A stretch of 64,000 nt of DNA from Deroplatys truncata (taxonomy: Eukaryota > Arthropoda > Insecta > Mantodea > Mantidae). Shown here in pieces: positions 1-12,470 of this stretch. Numbering within the stretch: position 1 is the stretch's first letter; every line of letters starts with the position of its first letter. A model generated the notes under the pieces. That model had not been told where the DNA came from, searched no databases, and worked only from the letters and a program-made list of their open reading frames with translations. The stretch covers positions 416,463,198 to 416,527,197 of the forward strand of contig CM060990.1 of the NCBI GenBank assembly GCA_030765065.1, in the 5' to 3' direction. The translations under genes were made by a program, and so were the position numbers.

Positions 1-690
1 CCTAATTTAGCCTCCTAACCTACCGGGTGTAACAGTGTTAACTGCGGGTTATGACTGGTTCAGTACTGTGGCATAACGTGGCATGCGTATCAGACAATTT
101 AAGCGCTCGTTTGCCAATAAGGTGTCATTTTTGGCTTATCATGAAAGGGTGGACTAAAGAACGAAGAACTTTCACAGTAAAGACCTAGGATGATAAGGGT
201 CGGGGTGTGCTAATCAGCACACTACTATATCACGATAGGTTGGAAGACATTATTGTTCAGTTATGTAAACGTAATATCCATAATATTATGAACAATGTGT
301 ATTTACAACAAAATAGCATCATGACATACACACAGGAACAGTACCTATGCATTGTGTTGTTTCTCGATTTGCGGACATCCCTTCACCGAACCCTCATATC
401 AGAGGAACAGATTTCTTCTTACAGAGTGCCTAAAGCAAGAAGCTTTTCAGACAAATGCTAGCAACGCCATGGAGGTATGACCATTATTTGAAAGTCAGCA
501 ATTTTTGCTGTGTAAATCTTTGCTCTCTATTATATTCTACACCTGGAACTATAAATGATTCGGCATTATTCATCTAAGTTGTCAGTTTTGAAACATGCCG
601 TGGAGCTGCAGCTCCCTATACTTTATAAGTGGTAAAGTGTGATATGATTCACAGGCCCGTACTAGCCGTAATGCTGCTTCATCAACAGAT
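1..690. other. Unassigned AT-rich DNA
   Basis: I read all frames and found only short stop-bounded ORFs without recognisable motifs. No repeat, tRNA-like segment or splice-flanked coding stretch stands out. Confidence 0.4.
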
Positions 691-734
691 AAACACTGGT
701 ATTCATATAACAATAACATACATTTAGCTAACTG

Positions 735-1370
735 TTGACCCCTGTCATTATTCTGACCCCTGTCTTATACATGTGTGCTGGGGTGGTTTCTCATCCACCG
801 CGATTTCCTTTCCATCATTTTCCCTTCATTCAGTTTCCTTCTCGTCTTTCAGGTTTTACTTATTCATTTGTATGGTGGTGTTACAGAACACTGTTTATAC
901 AAGTACCAGATCTCATGGACCCTTGTCTCTAGAAGCAGGTTATCGGTGTTATTTAAACATGATTCAAGTATCTCCTTCATCAGAGACGAAGTCAAGTGAA
1001 CGGAATGCACAATCTAGTGCTGTCAATTGAAGAATTCTCGCATCAAAGGATTAGTGTGGAATTCAAGCTAGAGCTGATATCTCTCTAACAGCCGGATATA
1101 ATCGGTGAGCATAAGAATACCATGCTGTTCGTACAGCTGTGCAATGGTATTATGATAATTATTATAATTATAATCAACGCCGGCGATGATTTGCTTCTAG
1201 GTTTCGCAGATATGGCCGTGACGGACAGATGGAATGGATGCTTGCTCAAAGGAAAGGGTAATTCCCGTGTATACCAAACGGCTGCTTGGTCGACGAGTTG
1301 TTCATCGTACTCTCTAGTCAGCTCCAGCAGTTGGAAAGGTCTTCTAGCCTGGAACTGTTAGTGTCTTCCG
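735..1370 (+). repeat. SINE-type repeat fragments (family A)
   Basis: Two blocks match other repeats in the window. About 778-870 (a GGGTGG...CATCCACCGCGATTTC segment followed by a pyrimidine-rich run) resembles 19875-19935 and 52335-52400. About 1190-1320 (GCTTCTAGGTTTCGC, TGCTTGCTCAA, GTTCATC) resembles 19945-20025. The small ORFs here are by-products of the repeat. The tRNA-like head is not visible in this copy, so it is probably 5'-truncated or rearranged. Confidence 0.55.
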
Positions 1371-1406
1371 CGTGTCCCTGTGACCTGTCTTCCTACCGCC
1401 TGTAGC

Positions 1407-2011
1407 CTACAGTGCTACTTTAATAGCATCTCTTCCTCCTGGCGGTTGGTAAAGGTACGGACGAACGGAGGGATCCCCGCAAAGAGGGCAGAGCACCACA
1501 AGTAGGCAGCAACGGCCCTTTTTGCTCCTACCGAGATCTCTTGGAGGGAGGAATGAGAAGTGAGACCCGAAGGGTGACCAGGATCCGGATGACGACAGGC
1601 GCAAGCATGGGCGAGTTCATTAACGTTTCCAAATGGAACGCATCCGCCACTACCCGGGACCACCCACAAGCCTTCACACTTCCGGCGGTTCTCCCAAGGT
1701 AGGCCCACTCAGAGATGGGTCCTAACTGACTAGTCCAGCATCGACTCCAGGGAACAAACCTCTGCAAAGCGCAGAGTCACCGCCCAGTCACAACCCGCCG
1801 AACACCGTCGCCTGGTCCTACAACCCTGAAACAGATAACAATGAAGGAGATGAAGGGTACAGGAAATGATGGGCAGGAAAGTTGTAGTAGAAGAGGAACT
1901 ACCCCAGCATTCGCCTACTAACCTAGGAAAACCAGGAAAAACCCATGGGTCGGAATATGTTGGCGCCGGAGATCGAAACCGGGAATCCCCGGATGCGAGT
2001 CGCCCTGGGGT
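1407..2011 (-). repeat. tRNA-derived SINE-like repeat, family A
   Basis: Read on the minus strand, the right end carries a tRNA-like head with a box-B-like GGTTTCGATCTC near 1970-1985. It is followed by the same body as the plus-strand copy at 52,205-52,715: a GGATGCGTT/GGATGCATT block, CCCATGCTTGCGCC, ATCCGGATC, TTCGGGTCTC and a terminal TACCTTTACC. The shared order of blocks in two distant copies on opposite strands identifies a dispersed family. Three overlapping antisense ORFs (65-98 aa) are shadows of it. Confidence 0.65.
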
Positions 2012-3050
<1,039 letters not shown>

Positions 3051-3059
3051 AATAAGAAC

Positions 3060-3952
3060 TGTGCCTGAATGGTGAAGATATGCCAGAAGATTGGAAAATA
3101 GCATACATTTTCACAATATGTAGAAAAGGGAGAAATTATGAATGCAAAGACTACAGCGGCATTGCAATAAATAGCACATTAAGTAGACTATGTAGTAATA
3201 ATTAAGCATTTCCTTGAGCTACAATACAAAGATTTGGAATCAGAAGTACAGTAAGGCTTTAGGGTAGACAGATCAACTGCAGATCATATATTTTGTTTAC
3301 AACAGATAATAGAGAAGAAAACAGAACATACCCCCTCCATTTTCTGTTCATTGATATAAAACACGCCTATGATAATGTGTCATTATTACAATTATGGTTT
3401 GCTTTAAAACTGACGGATACTAGCCCTCTTTTGATAAGAGCAATTTGTACAAAAATGCATATGCAAAAGCAAAAAGGGGTAAATACTTGTCAAGCGGATT
3501 TCATGTTAATAAAGGATTACGACAGGGGTGCTCCTACATTACATAAAATTTACACAGAAAAGCTATAGATGATTGGGAAGGTAAATGTATAAATATGGGA
3601 ATTCCAGTAGATGATGATTCAACAATGTACTTCCTGCAATTTTCGAATGAACAGTTAATGGTGGTCCAAGAATATGAAGAGGTAGAATATCTTACAAGGA
3701 AATTTATTCAAGAATACAGTAAATGGGGCCTAAAAGTAAAGTGCGGATAAGTCTAAATATATATTCATCAAGATTTGTTACTGGAAGACGAAACGGGGAT
3801 AATGAATCTCACAGGGGAATATACATACCTGGGAGTAAAGATTACACAAGATGGGAAACAAGAAAAGGAAATAAGATCAAAGATGAACTCAGGCAAGTAC
3901 ATTATATCTACTTTGGACAAGTAGCTCTCAAAATAAACTAAAACTACAATTT
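3060..3952 (+). pseudogene. LINE reverse-transcriptase pseudogene, 5' part
   Basis: Decayed fragment of an arthropod Endonuclease-reverse-transcriptase LINE. Visible in frame pieces are PEDWKIAYI near 3080, the motif-A region LLFIDIKHAYDN around 3335-3375, a GAP-type block around 3525, and a piece reading IYIPGSKDYTRW near 3815 corresponding to the KYLG..I region. The catalytic Y-x-D-D position is altered (around 3630 it reads YFLQFSNEQ), so the enzyme is dead as well as frameshifted. The sequence stops exactly at a TTAA at 3953 and resumes after 4893, because a piggyBac-like element sits in it. Subfamily not determined. Confidence 0.75.
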
Positions 3953-4893
3953 TTAACCCTCCTACTGCTATGTGCGGTCCAGCTGGATCCCAGTGTTATT
4001 GTTTTGATTTTAAATATGATTAATAATTAAGCTAGAAACTCGGAATTTTTGTAATGTTTAGCAAATTTAATACTCTTTAGTATCATGTCAAGTTTCCTGA
4101 AACAATTCATTACCCATAACTATTAAAAAATGAAATAAGACCCGGGCAATACTTGGACCCCGCATAGCAGCTTGTGTCATGTTCTTACTTCGAAGATTGT
4201 TTTAGGTTTTATGTTGATTGCCTTGCACTTTCGGGTTGTTCCAGCTTAAACCGTTGTATTCTGAAAATGCTTGTTGATTGATACATTGTTGAAGCTGTTG
4301 GGAACTTGAGCCAAAGTTTTCGTAGTTTACTGGTTGCTAGTGTGAAGTGCGGACATGTAAAAGCGAAAACGCGAAATATATGATTTGAATAATCCTAAAA
4401 ATTTAGATAAAGCAATGAGTATAATATATGATGGTGATAGTGAAGATGAAACTGAAATAAGCTTTGAATATTATTCGAACTAGAGACTTAAGATGCTGTA
4501 GAAGTAGAAGAGGAAATTGCCTATGTACAGGTATGTGAAAATTCAAGTATGACATCAGATGCATAAATATCTGCAGGAGAGAATCGTAACAATGCACAAA
4601 ATTCTAATGAATGGAACGGGATGTAAAAATTCCAAATGCAAAAGGTTGGAATGCAACAAATATTGTAGGAATATATGCCTTTTTTGGCAGTCTTATCACC
4701 ATGGGTTCCTTGAAGAGTAAAGAGAGAAAATATTATATTTATTATAAAAATTAAAACGTTTTAGGTTTCCAATTGTGGCTTTAAAATTGTATCACAAGTT
4801 CTAAAAAAAATAACTTCTAAGTTCAAGGTGAACAGAGTAATAAAGGAGGTGCTATCAAAATCTGTGTATTTGCGGACCCCGCACAGTGGTTAA
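3953..4893. mobile_element. piggyBac-like DNA transposon remnant
   Basis: A 0.94-kb element bounded by TTAA at 3953-3956 and 4890-4893, the diagnostic piggyBac target duplication. The left end reads CCCTCCTACTGCTATGTGCG and the right end, reverse-complemented, reads CCACTGTGCGGGGTCCGC; they share TGTGCGG..TCC. A subterminal inverted copy (GGACCCCGCATAGCAG) lies at about 4156-4171. Inside, about 4610-4730 translates to short pieces such as VGIYAFFGSLITMG, resembling the start of the piggyBac transposase core domain, but with stops. The insertion interrupts a LINE whose reading continues on both sides. Internal deletion derivative, presumably inactive. Confidence 0.75.
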
Positions 4894-5335
4894 GGGAAGT
4901 TAAAAAGCGTAGAGGTAGAAAGGTTGAAACAATACTTAGGAGTATTTTAACCTATGGCTCCGACGTGTGGACTCTGAACTGTCAGTTAAAAAGAAAATTA
5001 TTGGCAACAGAAATGGATTATTGAAGGAGATCTGCTAGGATATCTAAAAGAGAAAGGTTTAGGAATGAGATTGTAAAAGAAAAGATGAATGTTTAAAATT
5101 CAATTTTATATTTTATTCAACAGAAACAATTAGAACGGAATAGGCATACTAAAAGAATGAAGGATTACCCAAAAGAATAATGGAGTGGACGCCACTAGGA
5201 AAGGGGAGAAAAGGAAGACCGCATAGCATATGGATTCAAGGAATTCGAGGGGCAATGATTGATTGGGAAATTGAGGAAGATTTATGGTCTAACAGGCATA
5301 ATATATATAATGAGAACTGTGTTGTACATTGAGAG
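4894..5335 (+). pseudogene. LINE reverse-transcriptase pseudogene, 3' part
   Basis: Continuation of the LINE interrupted at 3952. Recognisable are ILTYGSDVWTLN near 4940-4985, MDYWRRSARISKRER near 5010-5055 and, around 5180-5290, EWTPLGKGRKGRPHSIWIQ and EIEEDLW, the characteristic C-terminus of Endonuclease-RT proteins. Several stops and a frameshift are present. Reading through the TTAA duplication restores continuity between the two halves, which supports a single insertion event. Confidence 0.75.
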
Positions 5336-6275
5336 CCGGTTTAACCAAAAGTGATAATTTTTCGTGTTATTGTGGTTTATGTAAACCCAGGTTTACGTCT
5401 TTATCACTGGAACAAAGAAATGGGTTTCACCATCAGTTTGCAAACTCAGGTAAGGAAATCGAAGCTTTGGTTTATGCGTGTTATACGAGCCAGCAATTTC
5501 TCACACTTAACAAGTGAGAAACGCTGTCCGCTGCTTCCGGTTGGCGCCTTTTCCTGAATATGTCGAAAATCAAAACTGCCTTTGACTGAAGCACAGAAAA
5601 ACGTGCTCTGCTTTTAAAGCTCTACAGTTTGCAAACTAGTGCGCACTCATATGAATAGAATAGGTCTCTTTGGGTCCGAAATTTAAGCCCATCACGTGTG
5701 AAATAAGGGATGCACTTAATTGTACGGTCACACAGGATGATTCATAAACATAGGGATATAAATGTAGGCTGTGGAAAGAGGAGAGGAGGTGGAAACCGAA
5801 AGTTTGCTTATACTTTATTGTGTCATAAAATGTGTCGAGAATGAAACAACATACAAACATATGTGGTCGGTAAAGGGCAGTGGGATCTGTACCAGGAGTG
5901 ACAGTAGACGATGCATTAGTAAAATAGAGATTAGGTGTATTGACGCAAAAAATAATAATTATAGATCCTGCGGTGCACAAATGCTTAGTTTATTAGTGAA
6001 ATGTCTATTCCTTAACTGTTTACACGTTGGATAGGAATTCCAATGCTCACTCTTTTTCTTCCAAAACAGAGCACAGCTATTTTTAATTTGTATATCCTCC
6101 TATAGTTTTTATAGTCCTATCGAGGGCATTGGCTCAAGAAACAACTCGTTGAATGTACGTTATTTGACCTTAGGTTTCAATCACTTCTATTTGGAAACAT
6201 TTATATTTACTCCCACGTACATACTCCCAGACTCTGTGGAGAGTAAGGAAAAATTGTAATTAAACAAATCCCTCC
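5336..6275. other. Unassigned DNA
   Basis: Short ORFs on both strands (up to 114 aa, minus 5636-5980) have no recognisable motif, and their AT-rich wording looks non-coding. Nothing further can be supported. Confidence 0.35.
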
Positions 6276-6352
6276 CACTCTGGCCGGGATTGAACCCGGA
6301 AGCTTGGCATTATGAAGCCAGAATTCTAACCACCCGACCACAGGTACAGCCC
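6276..6352 (-). repeat. tRNA-like segment of a SINE
   Basis: On the minus strand there is a box-A-like TGGTCGGGTGGTTAG and a box-B-like GGGTTCAATCCCGG at tRNA spacing. A short anticodon-arm-like hairpin (TGGC...GCCA) contains TTCATAA. The arms do not all pair and the sequence continues beyond the tRNA length into AT-rich DNA, so I read it as the head of a tRNA-derived SINE or a tRNA pseudogene rather than a working tRNA gene. Confidence 0.5.
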
Positions 6353-6741
6353 CAGTTTAGCAATCTGCAGTTTGTTATGCGAGATGAAACTACGTCACAA
6401 AATCTACATCTTAATATGGTTACATTGAACTAATAATTTCTTCGCTCTGTGATCCATTTTCTTTACACATATTCATCACCATTACCTTCATATCCACTGT
6501 TCTCCATAACCAAGTACATTACACGTTCGGCGCCTTTATGTTTTTTTGCTTCGCTAATCTCGATTTCAATACGTAAACAGCGGAAAATGGCCGGCAGAGT
6601 TTTAACCGGATTTGTAGGCCTCGGCAACCGTTATACTGATTGGTGAAACAGCTGTTTTACACAAACGCGGTTTTCACACCTTTTACCTTGTTAAATGAAC
6701 TGAGTTTTATTTACGGATGCTGTTTAACTACTATGTTTCTT

Positions 6742-6945
6742 AGCATCCTGTTCTTTATAGGGCGTGAAATACCAGAAACTTTGCCAAGAGGCTTCTTTAT
6801 CAGGCTTGAGCTTCTTTTACGTGCCGTAAATCTATGACACGGAGCCGCCGGCTTTACTCCACTTCCGAAGGAAGCCATGCCAACGGTTTTTACAACCGAA
6901 AAAATCCATCGTCCTCCGCTGAGTTTGAACCCATGACCTCCGTAT
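6742..6945 (-). repeat. SINE family B, diverged copy
   Basis: Reverse complement matches the two plus-strand family-B copies at 31,771-32,053 and 39,640-39,905. Shared blocks include the tail-side AGGGCGTGAAAT region, GCTTGAG..CTTTTACGTGCCG, GGAAGCCATGC, AAAAAATCCATC and the box-B-like TTTGAACCCATGACC. The proximal tail is lost or diverged. Confidence 0.65.
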
Positions 6946-8201
6946 TAAATAAGATAATCGTTGTTGATCCTGAAAGGCAAACCTTCACTAAAAGCATGTA
7001 AACTGTAACTTTTATAACCTTATAGTAATTACTTTTCTGATGATTGTGTTTAAATTCATATCGTGGTCAATTTATCACAATTGTCGCTTGTAGTTATGAT
7101 CACTTTTATCTTTAAGAAAGCTGAAAGAAGGAGTCAGCGAGAAAAGAATTCTGGAGGATATTAGGGATGAAGTCAATATAAATAGTGGATAGAGTTGTCT
7201 TAACTGAAAGGACACTGATAACATAAATGGGGTTTCTTTTAATATCATGGGTTGGTGTCCAGGCTTCAGAATGATTTGGTAGGTGTATGATAAGGGGTTG
7301 AAAGAGATTGAAAGGGTGGACAGGATAAGTGTGCTACTTACTTCAAGAAGAAGGAAAAGAGAGAGGATTGTGGACAGCTTGTGAATGATGATTTTGCCCC
7401 CTTTATTATGACGAAGGTTTGAAAGGTAATGTTGAACAAATAAATGCTGCAAACTAACTTGTGTGCATGGAACACATGACTTAAGGATTTCCGATTTTCA
7501 GTTGTACTCCATGTTAACTGTAGGTGAACTAAAAAGTGGATGCCGGGGTTGTAATATTCCTCCAGGGAAAGAATTAAAGAGAAAGACGATAATAAGAATA
7601 TGAGAAAAAAAAGCTAAATAAATAAAATATTAAGGACTATAAGAAGGATATTATAAAGAAACGCACAAATAGATAAAATGTTAAGGTAAGAAAACTAAAC
7701 AACAGTAAGTAATGAAAAGGGAATATAGATACAAGTATACATAGAAGCAAAGAAGGCGGCCATAATCACAATGAAAAGGGAATTTATACAAATTAGATTG
7801 AACAAATGTTAAAACATGGAAACCAACGTATTTCTGAGAAAAGGGAATGGTGCCAAAATCGTGCATTTACAGCTAGTTCATATGTCGACCAACCTGCAGG
7901 TCATTAAGAAATAGTTAAACACAATAGATTTTTGTATGTGTAGGGTAATTCAGTGCAGCTAGTGGAACAAAAGACGGGAAAAGCGGATTCAATCATACGT
8001 ACAAAAGTGAAATCAAACATAAGTAATGAAATAATGAAAGATGCTAGAGAGACTGACCTAATTCGCCTTAGACAATAAAATCGGAGGAAAATTCATTTAA
8101 GCAGCCAATGAACTCACACGAAAAATCATGTGACTAGAAAATGGGCTGGATGAAAACAGAAAATGGGCGGAGCCTAGAAATTTACCTATGACGGGAGCTC
8201 A
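6946..8201. other. Unassigned DNA
   Basis: A 125-aa open frame on the minus strand (7075-7452) is low-complexity, Leu/Ser/Ile-rich and opposite a purine-rich strand, so it is not credible as a gene. Nothing else recognisable. Confidence 0.35.
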
Positions 8202-8234
8202 GATTTAGACATAGGTAAAAACTTGGAAACGAGC

Positions 8235-9424
8235 CAAGGTTATTATGCTCCCGAAGCCAGGGAAGAGTACCAGGCACCCTCAAAATTACCGACCCATTAG
8301 TCTCCTGTCCACTATTGGTAAATTGTTCGAGAGAATCATACTTTTTTGGCTTAAAAAACAAATTTCGGAGGCACAAGAGCTCTCCAATGCACAATTTGGC
8401 TTTAGAAAAGGTCACTCCACAGAACTGTAACTTTTACTCTAGTTGATGACGTCACGAACAATTTAACAATGAAGCTTCAACGTTGGCCTTATTCTTGGAC
8501 GTAGAAGCCGCTTTTGACCGGTGTTGGCACGCTGGGCTAATTTACAAGCTGCACCACCGTTTTCCCGGCCTCCAAAATTACCTGTTTCTAATCCACAGCT
8601 TTTTAGAAAATCGGCGCTTCTACGTCCAGGTGGATCGTTCCTCCTCACATGAGCGAGCTATGCGGGCGGGCGTACCACAAGGGGCAATCATGTCCCCGTT
8701 CCTGTATATTTTATTTACCAATGACTTTCCCGTGGACGCCAGATGCAAAGTCGCCATGTACGCTGACGACACTGCAATATACAACCACCATAGAAATCCT
8801 CGTTTCGGCCTTCTTGAGATGCAGCGGTATACTGACCGCTTCCTTTCATGGCTTCATGATTGGAAAATTGAAATTAATGCCAAGTGCCAGCTCATATATT
8901 TTTCGAAGAAGCTGAATATTCCGGCCATGGACCTCACGGTCGGTGGTCAAATATTGCAATGTCGTCGGCAAGTTAAATACCTAGGAGTCACCCTGGACAG
9001 TCGACTCAATTGGAACACCCACCTTACGAATACGGCCAACAAAGGACGGCAGCGCCTAAAGATGTGCGCCCCCGTGTTCAGAAGTAAGGAATTAAAAACC
9101 CGATCCAAAATAATCCTTTACAAGTCTTTCCTTCTTTCTGTGATGCTATATGCGTGCGTGGCCTGGGCAAACGCATCAAAAACTGTCAGGAACAAATTAC
9201 AAACAATCCAAAATTTATCTCTACGCAAAATCCTCAGAACACCCATCCTTACTTCCAATCATACCATCCACACAGAATTATCAATTCCCTATCTCCCAGA
9301 AACTATCAGACGACGAGCCACCAACACGTGGGCGCGCATTAGATCACATACCAATAACCTCATCTCAAAAATTGGGAGCGGCGAACCAAAACACCGAAAG
9401 CACAAAAGAATAAAAATATTCTAA
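8235..9424 (+). pseudogene. Reverse transcriptase of jockey-like LINE (partial, frameshifted)
   Basis: RNA-templated DNA polymerase of a non-LTR retrotransposon. The first segment (8245-8430) shows MLPKPGKSTRHPQNYRPISL and FGFRKGHSTEL. After a stop and two frameshifts between 8428 and 8480 the frame is open to 9424 (313 codons). There it shows motif A LFLDVEAAFDRCWH (about 8490-8530), RAGVPQGAIMSPFLY (about 8660-8705), the catalytic YADDTAIY (about 8759-8782) and the thumb region KYLGVTLD. Catalytic aspartates are intact, but the N-terminal fingers and endonuclease are absent by truncation. The 313-aa frame opens with TTG and has no independent start; it is the tail of a longer ORF2. Confidence 0.9.
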
Positions 9425-9898
9425 ACCACCAACACAGTTCGTCGCTCCGCGCGCCCACAACCACCGGCCCACGGCCACGCAAACACTACCAGAGGGGCCG
9501 CCACCTTCGCAGCGATCAAGGCAGCACTGACCGCACAGGAAAACTGCGGAACTGTACAGTGTAAATATTGTAAAAAGTGAGTGTGCGTGTGGATGTCTGT
9601 ATGTGAGAATGTGTGAGGAAGGATGAATGGCATGAATGCGTGAGTGTAAATAGTGTACATCTTGTAAATATGTTATAAAATAAAAAAAAATGAAAATGTG
9701 AAATAAACACTTAATTTCGAGCCTGAACTGTTCTCGGCTGCCCAAGAAAAAGGGCAGTTGTATGGGTTCGGACAAAAACCACATAGACAATGCCATGGAA
9801 ATCCGAAATTTATAATAAAAATGAAAATGTATTCTGAGAGCCAGGTCCACTGTACTGGCTCCAGGCACTCTAAGATTAAATAAATAACCTTGAACCTT
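9425..9898 (+). other. 3' untranslated region of the jockey-like LINE
   Basis: Non-coding stretch between the RT stop and the 3' target duplication. It includes a GC-rich first half and an AT-rich second half with TAAAATAAAAAAAAATG near 9676. Antisense ORFs of up to 167 aa here are shadows. Confidence 0.7.
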
Positions 9899-9915
9899 GA
9901 TTTAGACATGGGTAA

Positions 9916-10524
9916 GATCGTCACTTCGTGTCGTTATGTTGCAGGGAAGCTATATCACTCCGCATCAAACGCGTACGCGCTGTAGTTCGCGCAAAGTTTA
10001 AAGTATCAAGTAACTGCTGCTCTAGTTTGTCGTATGGGAACGATGCTAGGAAAAGGAAAACATAATAACGAGTTTAAATTGTAGATAGAACCGTGACTTA
10101 ATCTTGTGTGGCGGGAACTCGGAAAGTCTAAGTGTTATATCGTTCGTGTGGATTTTCACATAAATGGGGCTAGTGAAGGAGAAACAAGTGCTTATTATTC
10201 ATCTCCTATCCACACCTCCCCGAGATAAGACCCTCATTTCTCACAATTCATTCACTTTCTGCCTAGATAGGCGAGGTAACTTCACTTTTCCAAGAATAAT
10301 TTCCTTCACCTGACAAATGATTCAGCTGAAGACAATACCAAAAGTTTCGTTCTACTTCAATGCCCAGTAACATCTTGTTTTTTTAACAGATTAAATGAAG
10401 AATTGTTTGCTTTCTTTTCTGTGCAGTCAAAAATATTGCAGGAGTAATTTGCTGCAACTCCTTCATGACTAATGATGTTCCTGCATTTTTAATGCACGGT
10501 ACAAGGTAATAGGAAAAGTAGCAA
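9916..10524. other. Unassigned DNA
   Basis: No recognisable coding frame, tRNA-like head or tandem repeat. Confidence 0.35.
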
Positions 10525-11220
10525 ATATTGCATTTTGTGCATGACATGCCGTAACAAACTGACTATAAAAGTTAATAAAAATAAGAAAGTTTAGAAAGAA
10601 AGCATTACTATATAAGGCTGCTAAGATAGTAAATGATGAATCGTGTGAGGAAACGTCTTTGAAGCTGCTATAGAGTTTCATTGGTGATCTTCCCAGTGAT
10701 GAAAATACAGTTGAATTTGGAAGATACATGTTGAACCACTATGCCAATAGACCTGAGATGTGAGTTTGCTACTGTAGAAAGTCTTGGGAGTAAGTACCTA
10801 TTGTATTTTTAATCTCTGCACGAATAGAATAAATAAAACAAAATATGAATGCTTACAAGGCAAATATGTTATAGATGTTATAGATTACACATACGGTGTG
10901 TTAAATCGTGCTAGAGATTTAATTTTACAGCGTCTCATGAAGGTAATAAAGAAAAGCAGAGGAAATAAATTGAATAAAATATAACATAGTTAGAAACTGA
11001 GCCAGCGAATTAAAGGAGAAATGATAATTCTCATCTTATAACATAAATGTAAAGCTCACTAATTATCTGCATATTGTGTTTATAGTGCTCAGAAAGTAGA
11101 CGAAGAATATGGAAGGTCTGTTAATTAAATGTGCTGCTTGTGGAGTATGTATTCATGCATTTAGCTGTACGTGCATTGACAATACAATAAGAGGAAACAT
11201 ACCAAAATTATTCATGGCGT
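10525..11220 (+). pseudogene. MULE-type transposase C-terminal fragment with SWIM-like end
   Basis: Pieces in order match what I know of arthropod FLYWCH/MULE transposons. There is an FCA*HAV remnant of the WHVDRAW motif near 10536, then KKALLYKAAKIV and GDLPSDENTVEFGRYMLNHY (10592-10735). Next come YECLQGKYVIDVIDYTYGVL and ARDLILQRLMK (10840-10940), and finally LIKCAACGVCIHAFSCTCID (11120-11180). The last carries the C-x-C of a SWIM-type zinc finger. At least four stops and frame changes interrupt it, so it is dead. The N-terminal DNA-binding domain and the DDE catalytic core are not visible upstream. Confidence 0.7.
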
Positions 11221-11309
11221 AAGTAGAATAAAATAGCAGTTCTACTACAAGGGATGCTGCTAAGCTTCTGTCAATCGCCTGTCAAAACTTCAATAAGTAC
11301 CTCAGCGGG

Positions 11310-11610
11310 GGCTCCCCCCCTCTCAGAGGGTGCTTTCCCTTTTTAAAAAGACGCCTACCACCTTCTTCCCGTCAGAAGTCTTTCTTGATAATAGAATCCG
11401 CAAATTAATACAATATTTCATCAGTACAATGGGTGGTCCCCTTTTTAAAAAGCCGCCTCTACCTCTCTATGCGCAATGGTGGTCTCCCTTTGTAAAAGAG
11501 CAACAATCCTCAAATTTACAATACATCGGGCATTCCCCTTTTGTGAAATACGCCGAAACAAAAAACAGTGCCTATAGCTCTTTGTAAAAAGATGAGCCGC
11601 CATCCCCATT
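11310..11610 (+). repeat. Diverged tandem repeat, about 65-75 bp unit
   Basis: Four imperfect units share a GGTGGTCCCCTTTTTAAAAA core followed by a GCCGCCT-like word. They start near 11320, 11428, 11478 and 11530, with a partial unit to about 11605. Spacing is irregular. Confidence 0.5.
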
Positions 11611-12470
11611 AAATTAATTCACATATAAAGTGTAAAAGTCGAGTGGCATTTTGCATATCAATGTGCAGTCTAATTTGTATGATAATACGTTTGTGTAATC
11701 GGATTTCAACATCGAAAAACACAGCACTTCCTAATTGTTATATTATAAACGTACTACTTGGACTGTTTTCAAAAGCATGCTGAAGACACAATTGACACAT
11801 TAATGAGAAGCCACCGTCCTGATTAGAATATATCAGGTAGCTTAATTTGGCATATCAGAAAAACAATCAGCGATCCGGGTATATTAACTTGCATATCAAC
11901 CTTTTAAAACCTGAGATAATGTGGTCATTCAACATACAATATCAGGGCACACTTTTCATGAGTTACTGTAATCATATTTCCCCTATTCTGAAGAATAATA
12001 GGATAAACCTTTTTGAATACGCTAACGAAATGTGCTTATAGCCCAGCCCAAATGTTAATGCAACATATTTAGTATATAGAATCCAAGCTGCGGATGTGTG
12101 ATTAGGAATAAATATGAAAGAATGAAAGACAAAACATGTCTTTAATTATTATTGCAATCATTGTCAGAACCAGCTCACCTTTCGCGACGCACGTCAGCGT
12201 AGCAGCTGCAACAGAATAGTGAATTGTGAACTGACAAAACACACCTATTTGAATGTTATTCACTGGCGAGGCAGGAAGGGAAACCAGTTACAGCGAGCAG
12301 CAATCCCTATTGACTCTTAACAGAATGGAATGAGTACAATTCTGGTTACTGGCCTTTACAAACGTACGTACACTGGGAGACATTTAAATAAAAACTATAG
12401 GTTTCTGAAGCGAAAATAGTCTCCTAAAATCACGCACCAGCACACAACGCATAAAATACAAAAGCTTCTG
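11611..12470. other. Unassigned AT-rich DNA
   Basis: No gene recognised. The only item of note is a 27-nt splice-bounded segment on the minus strand at 12179-12205, described under findings. Confidence 0.3.

Larger units (their letters stand above)
8202..9915 (+). mobile_element. 5'-truncated jockey-like LINE with target-site duplication
   Basis: The element spans about 8219-9898 and is flanked by GATTTAGACATAGGTAA (8202-8218) and GATTTAGACATGGGTAA (9899-9915), a 17-bp duplication with one mismatch. It begins within the RT domain, so it is 5'-truncated as is usual for target-primed retrotransposition. The 3' end is not a poly(A) run but AATAACCTTGAACCTTGA. The near-perfect duplication and long open RT segment suggest a fairly young insertion compared with the other LINEs here. 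Confidence 0.85.

Noticed and set aside
5636-5980. 114-aa minus-strand ORF
   Set aside because: No recognisable motif and overlapping plus-strand ORF of equal quality; length expected by chance in this composition.
6276-6352. tRNA-Met-like gene with CAT in the loop
   Set aside because: Stems do not pair fully and the tRNA-like part continues into a repeat; best read as SINE head.
7075-7452. 125-aa minus-strand ORF
   Set aside because: Low-complexity Leu/Ser/Ile composition opposite a purine-rich strand, no motif, no splice signals.
9365-9868. 167-aa minus-strand ORF
   Set aside because: Antisense to the jockey-like RT end and 3' UTR; no motif.
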